Positions 1 through 10,100 of a stretch of DNA of 64,000 nt are shown here, in pieces. Made by a program: the position numbers and the translations under genes. This DNA is from Scopulariopsis brevicaulis (lineage: Eukaryota; Ascomycota; Sordariomycetes; Microascales; Microascaceae), in NCBI GenBank assembly GCA_017657125.1, contig JAGFNX010000301.1, forward strand, positions 1 through 64,000, written 5' to 3'. Every line of letters begins with the position of its first letter. Positions within the stretch are counted from its first letter, which is position 1. The notes beneath the pieces were generated by a model. That model made no database searches, had not been told where the DNA came from, and was given only the letters and a program-made list of their open reading frames with translations.

Positions 1-40
1 GNGGGGGGGGGGGGTGGGGGGGGGGGGGGNGGGGGAGAGG
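1..40. repeat. G homopolymer with ambiguous bases at the window edge
   Basis: The first bases are almost pure G with at least two N calls. This looks like an assembly or read-end artefact at a contig edge. The fungal telomere unit TTAGGG/CCCTAA is not present, so there is no support for calling it a telomere. Confidence 0.6.
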
Positions 41-3000
41 TTGAAGGGTCTCGAGGGGTGGAGGGGCCTGCCGAATGCAGATGAGATGCATCCTAGGGGT
101 GGGGGCGAGCACTTTATGCCGCTTATTGTGTGTGCGGGCGCCGCGGGTGGGGAGAAGGCGAGGGGGTACAAGGATGAGTTTTTGGGGGTTGATGTGTGGA
201 CGTATTACTGGGGCGCGGGTGAGGTGGAGTGAGGAGGTGGAAGTGGGCGGGGCTGTGTTTGGTTGTAAGAGGTTCAGATCCAAACAGTTCGGAGCTGGGT
301 CCGGCAATCGTGTAACGATCTATAGATTTATATATATTAACCCGCATGTAACGACACAGCAGCGACGCACAGACCCCCGGCGGTCGAGCCACGGCAACCC
401 GTGCGGGAGATCTGCAGTCTCCTTGGCAAGCTGAAACGTTCTCAGGCGTCCACGAGTGTCGGTGTTTCAGTCCTGCTGTCGGGATCAGCTCGCTATTTAC
501 TTCGTGCAACCTTTTGACCTGAAACTTTACCTGGGCGCCCGAGGAGAGGGACTGTGTTTCCGAGTCTGTTCGCAGCTTCTCAGACGGTTCTTGTAAGCGC
601 GGGTGTTTCGCCGAACATGGCCACCAGGAACACCACGTGGTGCTCTCTACACAACAGACGTTATTGCCGTGCTCAGCGCGTGGTCCTCTTGCTCGTGTCG
701 AATGTCAGATACCCTGTCAACAGGTGCCCAGTCCGCAGTCTACAACTATACTACGTGGCTGTCGAATCTTTGAGAAATCTTAGTGCCGGTGCGGCCATGA
801 TCAGTCAGATAGTACAGTCAATACTAGTTGCCATGTTGGCGCATAGAAACGGGGCAAGTTGGGTCGTATAGTCGTTTGGCGGTTTATGTCCCAGAATGGA
901 AAACGGCGACGATCCGCATGCAGGACCCAGTTGTCAACTCGACACTATTGAAATGGATAGTTAAGACAACAGTTACTATTTTAGGGTCAAGGTCTTCCTG
1001 TCACCGGGGTGTCAGTGTTCAATCCCAGTGTGGTCTTGCAACAAGCCCAAAAGAGAACCAACATATTACTGGTACTATAGGCCCGCTATAGGCGACTTCA
1101 GATATCGACGGATACCTAACCTGCTCCTCTGGCTGTTAAACCGCGTATTTTCGGCACAACTACATACATCGCATACCTCCTACCATCGAGTTTTCCGCAT
1201 CGGAAAGCACCATGTCCGCTGATATCTCGCGCATTGACATGTCATTACCAGAAGCTTGTAGAACACGAGGCGCAGCATACTTGTACGGCCACTAGAACAG
1301 AGTCAGGGGGACTCGCCATTCAGCTGTCGTCCTTGAGCATGTCTTCGGGGAGCGGGAAAGGGGGAATGACAGCCCGGCATACATGTAGCTGAGCGCCGAG
1401 TTCGTCTCACCCCTGGCAGACGTTGTAGTGGTAGATTCTCCACATCTGCTGAGCTGTCGAGACCGTCAGGTAGTTTATCCCGCACCTGAAGTACATTGAA
1501 ATGCTTTTGCCTACACGCATGTCGCGGATACATCGAACCCGAGAGTGAAATCCAGACCGAAAAAGGGTCCAAGACACGGGCGGGCGATCGCGGCCTGTCA
1601 AGCGGCCTAGTACGGAGGATATCACATTCCCAGGGCGAGACGCCGGGGCGCCGATGATCTTGACCGAGCGAGACGGTGGCTGCGGATGATCCGGCCGTTT
1701 CACCGGTTGCTTTTTCGAGCCGTGGATAGAAAAGGCAAAGTTGAAGAAGATCTGGGCGTCTAATGCGTGATGGTCCAGGATGGACGCATCTTGGCAGTTG
1801 GCTGCACGTGGCTTTGACGGGACGGTACGCGCCGCCGGGTTTGAAGGGTCAATCCCTTTGAGACACATGAGCCAGCACTCGAGGCACGTGCGGATTCGCT
1901 TCCGCGCAACCACCCGAGTGGCCGCTTTGTTTGATCCAGGCCGTCCATGCTTGCGACGGCTCTGCGGTTACAAACACACCTCGACCATGTTCAGATGGAA
2001 TCCCCCACGCGCCGCCGCTCTGAGAGGTGTTTGTTTGAAGACCAGGGGATGCAATTGACAAGGTGGCCAGTGGCTAAGCCGGCATCAGACACGTCCGTGT
2101 CGGAAATGCAACGGAACGAGGGTATACGGAGCGCTCGGTATGGCGTGCTACGGCCGGTCTGGACCTCCGAGCGCATTGATTCCATACGAGCGAATACAAC
2201 GCTGGTACATCCATGACACCGGACGCAATCATACCCTCGACAAACGGGCGTGGTTGGTTTGCATAGGATCGGCCGCAGAAAAGAAATCACCCAGTGAACC
2301 AGCCACCATCACATGCAATTGCTCCTTCATTACGACAACCGGGCTCGCCAAAAACGCGTGGTTTATCCAAGGTTCCCACCCGCTGGTGGTTGGGAAGCCG
2401 GCGGCCCGCTTCTCGAACCAAGCTTCCGTCGGGGTGCGACCGGCAGAGGACAAGCTTTCTCGCCTGCGGGGTGCCTCCGATTCCTTGGCAGATCTGAATC
2501 TCCCGGGGCGACAGGGGGGTGGGCGGCGCTGCTGTGGGTCCGTGGGGGCCAATGACGACATTCCCCTGGCCGGTTCCTGGCTGATTGGAAGGGGGTGGGT
2601 GGCGTTACGCGTTTGCACTACGAGGTTGGTCGGCGGCGCTTCATGCTGGCCAGTGACGTGCAAGCCGAGTGTGGCCCCTTTTCGCCGCGTCCTCCGGAGT
2701 TTCCCAGATGGTTCCGGGAGATTCGATTCTCGGGTTGGCTGCCCCGGCTTCCAGGGTTGTACGGGGTGTCAGGGGTTGCGGTGATTAACTCGGATGATGA
2801 GAGGCACGGCCACATACCGATACGGGAGACATGCGCTGGGACCATGGAAGGCCCGACGTGCCCGTGGACTCCCCCCCACCCCCCCTTCTCCTGCGCCGGG
2901 GCCCACATCATGCCCTGCCGTTCAGCCAGTGAGCACGGCCCCCGGTGAACCGCCTCGCCTCACACGAAGCGCCGGAAATCAATAATCCGCGCCATCCTTC

Positions 3001-3802
3001 TCCCCTAACCAGAAATCAGGAACGGCCGACGATCGCCCTCCCAGACCAGCAGGGGTCCCCATATTTCCGCTCCACGCCTGGCTGGGGATCTCCCAACCCG
3101 CTTTCTTCTTTTGGTCCATCGATACCCACAGGACGATCGCAGAGAGCTGACGACGCCGATCGTCGATGGGGCCTGAAACACGGGAAACTGCAACCGACCT
3201 TCTCCTGGCCCTTCTCCACCGACCCGCGGGACGTCATGCTCCCCCCTATCGATACTTCTCCTATCCGCAGGCGCTAGTGGGGGTCCCTCCGTAGCCACGC
3301 CTACTGCGTCACACCCGCGAGGCCCGGCGGGTCCTCGCTCAGCGCTGCATTGCCTCGCCCCCCTTTATGAGCTTGTCGAGGCGAGAGTGGATGTGGGTCG
3401 CGATTGTCGCCCTCTCATTAAAGGCGGTTTCTATATTCGGGCATTGGCTGGGGTGGGGCCCCCGTGGGTTGGTGTCCCCGACCACCCACTAACAGACCTG
3501 GCACATGCGCCTCGGGACTGGGACTTAGGCAGGGTTTCTGCAAGGGGCGATGATGAGATGTCCGTGGAGCCCACCCACCATCATGCCGGACTGGGAAAAC
3601 CGGTCCGGAGTACGGGGCGGATTTCGTCTATAAAGAAAGGGCTCTCGTCTCTCCAGAATCCATCTTCTTTCTTGGCCATCAAATCAACCAGTCACTCTTT
3701 CGACCAAACAAGCCTCTCTTCAACTCCTCGGTCGTATTTGCCAACTTTTTTTCAAACACAACAACTTACTCTCTTTAATACCTTTTCTTTTCGACCGATA
3801 AG
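41..3802. other. Gene-poor 5' region
   Basis: About 3.8 kb in which I recognise no gene. Open frames here are short, overlap on both strands and lack family motifs, signal peptides or credible splice patterns. The part from about 550 to 1250 is somewhat richer in A/T than the rest. The last 180 bases form the promoter and leader of the gene starting at 3803. Confidence 0.5.
3629..3634 (+). promoter_or_regulatory. TATA-like box upstream of the secreted repeat protein
   Basis: TATAAA lies about 170 bases before the ATG at 3803. It is followed by a pyrimidine-rich leader of TCTC and CTCTT runs. This layout is common for strongly expressed fungal genes, and the coding region's extreme preference for C-ending codons agrees with high expression. 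The transcription start is not known. Confidence 0.4.
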
Positions 3803-4738
3803 ATGAAGCTCTCTCTCGCCACCATCGCCCTCATCGCCTCGGCCCAGGGCCTCCGCATCCGCGGCGAGGGCTACGACGAGGGCGCCGCCCCCACCACCCT
3901 CCAGACCGAGGTCGTCTCCAGCGCCGCCGCCGAGGCCACCACCTCCTGCACCACCGACGGCGCCTCCCCCGAGGTGACCGGCCCCCCTGAGGAGGGTGCC
4001 CCCGAGGGCCCCGCCCCTGAGGGTGAGGAGCCCGAGGAGGAGTCCCCCGAGGGTGGCGACGACGGCTCGTACGGCGGTGAGCCCCCCGCCGGCGGCGAGG
4101 AGCCCAGCGCCCCTGCCGAGGGTGAGGAGCCCGTTCCCAGCGCCCCCGCTGGCGAGGAGCCCTCTGCCCCCGCCGAGGAGCAGCCCGAGGACTCCGCTTC
4201 CCCCCCGGCTCCCGAGGAGCCTGAGGGTGAGGAGCCCCCTGCTGGCGGCGAGGAGCCCCCCGCTGGCAAGCCCAGCAAGCCTTGCAAGCCCGCCGCTCCC
4301 CCCGCGGAGGAGCCCTCTGCCCCCGCTGAGGAGCAGCCCGAGGACTCTGCCTCTCCCCCCGAGCCCGAGCAGCCCGAGGGTGAGGAGCCCCCCGCCGACG
4401 GCGAGGAGCCCCCCGCTGGTGACGACGGCAGCTACGGCGAGGAGGAGCCCCCCGCCGGCGGTGAGGAGCCTTCTGCCCCCGCCGAGGGTGAGGAGCCCGC
4501 CCCCAGCGCCCCCGCTGGTGAGGAGCCCTCCGCCCCCGCTGAGGAGCAGCCCGAGGACTCTGCTTCTCCCCCCGAGCCCGAGCAGCCTGAGGGTGAGGCC
4601 CCCCCCGCCGGTGGCGAGGAGCCCGCTCCCTCTGCCCCTGCCGGTGAGGAGCCCGCCCCCTCTGCCCCTGCTGGCGAGGAGCCCGCCGCTCCCCCCGCTG
4701 GCGGCGACGGCAGCTACGGCGAGGAGGGCACCTACTAA
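3803..4738 (+). CDS. Secreted acidic Pro/Glu/Ala-rich repeat protein
   Basis: Single-exon reading frame of 311 residues. Residues 1-16 form a signal peptide (MKLSLATIALIASAQG). The rest is low complexity, dominated by P, E, A, G and S, strongly acidic, with no hydrophobic segment and only two cysteines (49 and 161). A block reading SAPAEEQPEDSASPP occurs near residues 121, 172 and 243. A GSYG element occurs near 88, 209 and 303 and again just before the C-terminus. It is probably a secreted or wall-associated disordered protein. I recognise no enzyme domain and no named family. Codon use is extremely biased (GCC, GAG, CCC), which suggests strong expression and creates long spurious frames on the opposite strand. 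The ATG follows a TATA-like box and CT-rich leader. Function is unknown. Confidence 0.8.
   Translation: MKLSLATIALIASAQGLRIRGEGYDEGAAPTTLQTEVVSSAAAEATTSCTTDGASPEVTGPPEEGAPEGPAPEGEEPEEESPEGGDDGSYGGEPPAGGEEPSAPAEGEEPVPSAPAGEEPSAPAEEQPEDSASPPAPEEPEGEEPPAGGEEPPAGKPSKPCKPAAPPAEEPSAPAEEQPEDSASPPEPEQPEGEEPPADGEEPPAGDDGSYGEEEPPAGGEEPSAPAEGEEPAPSAPAGEEPSAPAEEQPEDSASPPEPEQPEGEAPPAGGEEPAPSAPAGEEPAPSAPAGEEPAAPPAGGDGSYGEEGTY
3998..4735 (+). repeat. In-frame imperfect repeats of the acidic secreted protein
   Basis: GAGGAGCCC-type blocks recur throughout. Longer units of roughly 120 residues can be seen by aligning the first and second GDDGSYG elements (residues 86-91 and 207-212), each followed by nearly the same downstream sequence. 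Such repeats commonly vary in copy number between strains, but that is an inference here. Confidence 0.65.
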
Positions 4739-6581
4739 GGTACCCACCCTTCTCACCGACGCCAAACGGGTCAACGGAGCCCGCCGCTACGACAAGGACA
4801 CGGCGGTTTCTGGGATATGACGGATAATTGGCCTGTACAACATAGAGGTGGACGTTTTTAGAAAACTCCCGGGTCGTTTGAGGTGTTGAGCATTTTGCGA
4901 ATTGGGAATCCCGCGCGCAGGATGTTATTAGCGCTGGTTGATATTTTTGAGTTAGATATAGCTGGAGCAAGGAAATCTTGTATTTTAATTCTTTTACATC
5001 AACTACATTCGTCCCGGGGAAACCCAAATCTTGTGTTGCCGTGCTGTGTCTCGCTTTGCTCTTTCACTCGTAGGCCTTTCAACTCCGCGTTGTTCGTTCC
5101 CTCCCTCCCCTGAATGGAGTGTCGTTGGGTTTGCCAAGATTCCCGTCCGGGTGGACAGGGGTCTCCTATTGGTCTGGGGAAATGGCTCATGCCACCAGTG
5201 CCGTCGCATCGCCGGAAGTGCCGGGACTGCCTTTCTTCCCGTATTCGTCACGGCCGCGCCAGCTGACCCCCGGCACTCATTTCCCCAGACACACCGAACC
5301 CCGTAAATACGCGGACGGCAGTGAGCGCACGCACGCACGAATTATGAAGACCAGAGAATGGGCATTACTACAGCACAACAGCCTCAACGCCAACACGCAT
5401 CGAGTAACGCAAATGTCCCGAGTCCGTAGTACCGTCCAGATAACAATATGAATCGGACGGCTATGAGTCGCCGGGTGTAGCGCATTCTGCCCCCGTCAGA
5501 AACCGCGAGAGATATTGAGCATCTAGCGCGGTCCAGTAGAAAAATGGGGGCGAATAGTGATGTTTAGACTACGATGGTTATGCGGGAGGCGCCAAAGTCG
5601 CGGAGAGCCCGGTCGGGCTTGGTTTCGAAGTGGCCTAGAGGCACTTGCCCCAGGGATTGGAGGCTTCGCCGGGGGCGTTGTTCCTTGTCCCTCGGGTACG
5701 AAGGACGCGAAGGAAACTCCAAATGGTCCCATGCCCAACAATGGCCCCGTCGGTTGTCCGGCGCCAATCGACCACCGCCGCTTCGATACGAGCAGACCCC
5801 GGCCCCATAAAAAGACGCCATCACAAGCGAGCTTTCGGCCATCGCGAAACGCGTTCTCGAAGTGGCAACAAGAAGGAAAGAAAAGTTTCTCCCGCTCTGC
5901 CCCAACCCGCGTCCCTTTTCTTCTGTCAGAGATTTCACGTGAGATTGATTAGTAAGATGTTTCTTCCCTCTTCGACGGGATACTTTTGGTCTTTCACCGC
6001 CTTGATCCGTGCGCTGACACTGGAGACATGGTCTTGGCTTTACATAAACGTCAGTGTGGACTTGTCTCTGGCTGGGTGGTTCAGGGGAACCGGCCGGGCT
6101 GTCGGGACTCGAGAACTCGAGGCTTCGTTGGGGGTCCGGATCGAGGGAGGACTGGGGCATGGCGCGACGCAAGGACGGAGCTTCGGCGCCCCGAGTAGGC
6201 TCGTATCCGTACCGAGTAGCTTCGAACCGTTACGCCTCGCGCCGCAGGCTCGGTAACAATGGACCAGACCCTGGGGAAGAAAACGCCCCCGTTCCTGTCC
6301 GCGTCCTGAAGAGCCCGAGCCTATTCCTCGCACCCGATCCAGTGGATTGCGAAACGTTAGCCCATCCATGCTTTTGGAACACCCAAGGGGCAAAACACAC
6401 CATCACCGAACTACCACCTCTCCCGGGACGCCTCGTCCTGGAGGAAATGAAAACTGGAGTTGCCGCCCGGAGGTGTACACACCATGTCCCGAGACGGCGG
6501 GTGGGCGAGTTTCAAAAAGGTGGCGTTCATGCTGGTCACGCTAAGGGGAGCTATGTAAACTCTATCTCTGTACTGTATCGG
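4739..6581. other. Intergenic region without recognised genes
   Basis: Between the stop at 4738 and the repeat structure beginning near 6582. Several overlapping frames of 100-200 codons exist on both strands from 5560 to 6250, but none shows a motif, a good start context or splice-consistent extension. Confidence 0.45.
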
Positions 6582-7051
6582 GATATTGGTTTCCAGCGGA
6601 GGGTGCGAATGGAGCTTAAACCTTATTTCTGCAGACCCAGACATAGTAGATCGATGTCGGCCGGTTGGCAGGAGCCTCCGATTACACCACGCAATTCCGG
6701 TTCAGGATATATTACAACCTTGTGCTGGTGTGTTAGTCGAAGTTCTATAAACCGAGCAGGTACAACCTCGTGCTGATGTATTAGTGGAAGTTCTGTAAAT
6801 CGAGTAGGCGCGACCTGTGCGTGTTAGTGGAAGCTATGCCATGTAAATCAAGCAAGTGCGACCTGTGCTGGTGGTGTTAGTGGAAGTTCTGCAAGTCAAG
6901 TAGGTGCGACCTTTCTGGTGTCGATATCCAACAGAAGGAACGAACGAAGCTTTAACCTTGGCTTGCAGTTGTAGACCCATTTTACATCGGTAGATGCATC
7001 TGGGTGCTGTTGGCAGGAGGAGCCTTCGAATCACGCAATCCGCGCCAGGAT
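6582..7051. repeat. Diverged ~130-bp direct repeat flanking a tandem array
   Basis: Copy A (about 6582-6708) and copy B (about 6922-7051) align in the same order. Both share gatat, AGCTT..AACCTT, CTTGCAG/CTGCAG, TAGA..CATC/GATG, TTGGCAGGAG, CACGCAAT and CAGGAT elements. They differ by small indels and many transitions. The 48-bp array lies exactly between them. This could be a decayed segmental duplication or the remains of a small mobile element. No terminal inverted repeat or target-site duplication was identified. Confidence 0.6.
6717..6908. repeat. 48-bp tandem array, four copies plus a partial fifth
   Basis: The unit begins ACCT at 6717, 6765, 6813 and 6861, with a further partial unit at 6909, giving a constant 48-base spacing. 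Each unit contains a GTGTTAGTGGAAG-like core followed by GTAAATC.AG.A.G. Copies differ at several sites, so the array is old. No reading frame with coding character follows it. Confidence 0.75.
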
Positions 7052-7190
7052 GGTTGCGGGATCCTACACATCTTGGCCAGTCTGGATCGATGCCAGAGTA
7101 GCAACGTCTAATGAGAAAAATCCGTTTGATTACGCCAAAACACAACTAGAGAAACAGACATATGAGAAACACAAATCACGACGCACACAC

Positions 7191-10100
7191 TCACTCCTCC
7201 TCCTCCGCCTCCTTAGCCGCCTGCCTCGCCTTGTACCCCTTCACCCACTCCCCAGCCCTCCGCATGATCTCCTCCCTCCGCCCACTCTCCTTCTCCGCCT
7301 CCCAGTCCGCCCACCTCTCGAACCACTTCTTAGCTTGCACAGGCTTCAGCCCCTTCACCTTGACCCGCCTCTCAAACACATCCCTGATAACCCCGTCGTC
7401 CGCGCCAGCCCCAATCTCGAGGTCCAGGAGCTGTCGCCAGATGTCCCCCTTCTTGGGATACTTGGCGAGAATACCCTCGAAGAACGTGCGCCCCTTCTCC
7501 GGATCGCCGTTCGGCGAGCGCCACTCCAGCGCCGCGAAGCGGACCGACGTGGGGAGGTGGTGCTTTGTGTCGAGGGACTGGTGGGCGCGCGGGAGGAGGG
7601 CGCGGGCGCGGGCCGGATCCGAGCGCGTTATGGAGAGGAAGTGCGCGTAGTTGAGCCAGAGCTGGGGGGCCTTGGCGCCGAACTTCTTGAGCATCTTCTG
7701 GAAGAGGTCGTCGGCCTCCTGTGGTTTTCGTTAGCAATCTGCCCCGTGTGCGGTGGTCATGTAGAAGAGGAACGAGTGAATAACGTACCTTGTGCTTGCC
7801 CGTCCGGATGTAGATGCTCGCAAGCCTCTCGTGCACCTCCTGCTCATCATTATACTGACACGCCCTCCCAAACACCTCCTCCAGCGTCTCCTTGTTCCCG
7901 TAGACGAGCTCCAGGTTCAGGTAAGCGATCCACACGTTCAGCTTCTCCGTCTCCTCCCGGATGTTGATAGTCCGCAGCGCCCTCTCCGCTGTCTCCCTCG
8001 CCTTGCTCAGCTCGCTGACCTGCATCTGCAGCGCCATGTACGCGATCCACAGCTCCGACGAGTCGGGCTGCCCGAGCAGAAGCCGCTCGTAGTCCGTCGC
8101 GCTCTGCGGGCCGTTGACGTCAAGCTCCGCCGTCTTGTCAACTTCGATGCGCGCCCTCTTGCGCGTCTTGCGCGCCTCCTTGGCGCCCGCGCCCGCATCG
8201 TCGTCCTCCGAGGGCGCAGCGTCGCCGAAGGCGTCGGCCGTCCAGTCGTGCTTGGTCCCGAGGCCGCCGAGCTTTGCGCCGCCCTCCTCCTCCTCATCGC
8301 TCTCGCTATCTTCGGCTCCAGGCACGTTCACAAGGGCACCTCCCGCCGAGATGTCTTCCATCTCGGAGTCGGACTCGTCATCCACAGGCACCCGATCGTC
8401 CTCTGCATCCTCCATCTCCTCGTCGGAGTCCTCGGTGTCGAAGTCCGCGTCAAAGTGCGACGGCTTCAGGCTGAAGCTCACGCGCTTCTTCTCAATATCC
8501 ACGGACACGACGTAAACCTTGACGGCGTCGCCCTCGCTGTAGAGCTTGTGCGGGTCCGCGACGGGCGTCTCCGCCATCTCGCTCCTGTGGCAAAGACCGC
8601 TGACGTTGGCAGAGTGGTCGATCTCCACAAACGCGCCAAACGACTCGACCTTGCGCACCTTGCCCGTCAGGACCTGCGCCTCCTTGATGTCGTAGAGTGT
8701 CTTGAGCGGCACGTAGTCCTTCTCGACCGCCGACTCCTTCAAGCTCATCTCGATGCGCCCGGACTTCTCGTCGACGGAGAGAACCCGCCCCTTGACGAGC
8801 TGGTCCACCTGGAACTCCTCCTTCCACTTCTTGACGAACTTGTCCGACAGGTTCGCGATCTTGACGTAGGCGACGACGGACCCGCCCAGGAGGACGAAGA
8901 CTCCGACGTCCGAGACCGTCTTGACGAAGCCGCGGACGATGTCGCCCGTCGAGACCTGTGACACGCTGGTGATCTCCGGGTCGGTGACCTTGGCGGCCGA
9001 GCTGAGGATGCGTGACGGCCGGGCCGAGAGGCGGAGACGCTTGTTGGGCTTGTCGACCTCCACGACAGACACCTTGACGATGTCGTTCTTCTTGAAGCTG
9101 GACGGCTTCGCCTCAGAGTAGTCGTCCGCGAGATCGGGGAGGTGGACGGGGCCAGCGAGAGTATTGCTGAGCTGGATCAGGACCTGGCGCTCGTTGACCT
9201 TAGTTACCCGCCCGGGCAGAATGTCGTTCGACTTCACGTCGTCCCAGGAGAGGGCGGACGTCGACGAGGACGCGAGTTCGTTTGCCGAGACGTCGATCCG
9301 GCCAGTCTCCGCGTTGACGTTCAACACCTTGACCTTGAGAGCAGAGCCGACGGGGAAGTTCTTGGGAATGTCGGCGAGAGCTGACACATCGTCCGAGATC
9401 TCAATGCCATTCAGGCGGCTCCGCACAAACGGCGAGAGGTTGACCCAGACGTGCTTTTCCGCCGCCGTGTTGACGAACGCGAGGTGCTCAGCCCCGACCT
9501 TGACGCGGTCGATGGTGAGGGGCTCCAGGGAATCGGCCTTGAGTTCGCTCGGCTTCGCCGTCAGCTCCAGGACCTGATGGCTAGAGCCGCGGTGAGAGAT
9601 GGGGAGGAAGCGATGGTTCCTGGCGTCGTGGGTGCCGAGAACACGCACGGTGATCTCGTCTCCCTGCTTGTAGCTGGCAAGGGGCTGCTTCGGGTTCTCA
9701 ATGTCGTCATACTTGTCGAACAGCTGGGACATGTCGATACGGCCGTGCTGCCCCTCGCCAAGACGGACGTTCAGCTGCGTGTCGCGGATAGAAGCGACGG
9801 TCGCCGTCGTCACAGACCCAATCGCAAGCTCGGCTTTGGCGCTCGCCGCGTCCTCCGTGCTGGCAAGGGCAGCCACCAGGCGGCCCTGATCCTGGATGAC
9901 CGACACGATCTTGACCGACAGCGACTGGAGCTTGGACATCCCAAAGTCCGTCTTGTCCTGGGCATCCGCCGGGATACGCGCCTTGGGCAGCAGAGCCCGC
10001 GCGCTGCCGCCAAATTGAACGAGCACACCGGCCGGGATGACATCCCGAACGTAGCCGGCGAGGATATCGCCCACCTTGGCGGAGCTTGCGTCCTTGAGGA

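Noticed and set aside
1..40. Telomere at the window start
   Set aside because: Only G with Ns is present; there is no TTAGGG or CCCTAA repeat.
2718..2750. Possible tRNA T-arm (GATTCGATTC within a short hairpin)
   Set aside because: The stem closing pair does not match and no D-arm, anticodon arm or acceptor stem is found at the right distance.
3752..5027. Long antisense frames (340 and 398 codons) over the acidic secreted protein
   Set aside because: They mirror the repetitive GAG/CCC codons of the sense strand as Leu/Gly or Arg/Pro-rich sequence; only the sense strand has a signal peptide and promoter-like upstream.
6834..7145. 103-codon minus-strand frame across the 48-bp array
   Set aside because: It crosses the repeat boundary and the coding sense is lost; repeat units encode no conserved peptide.
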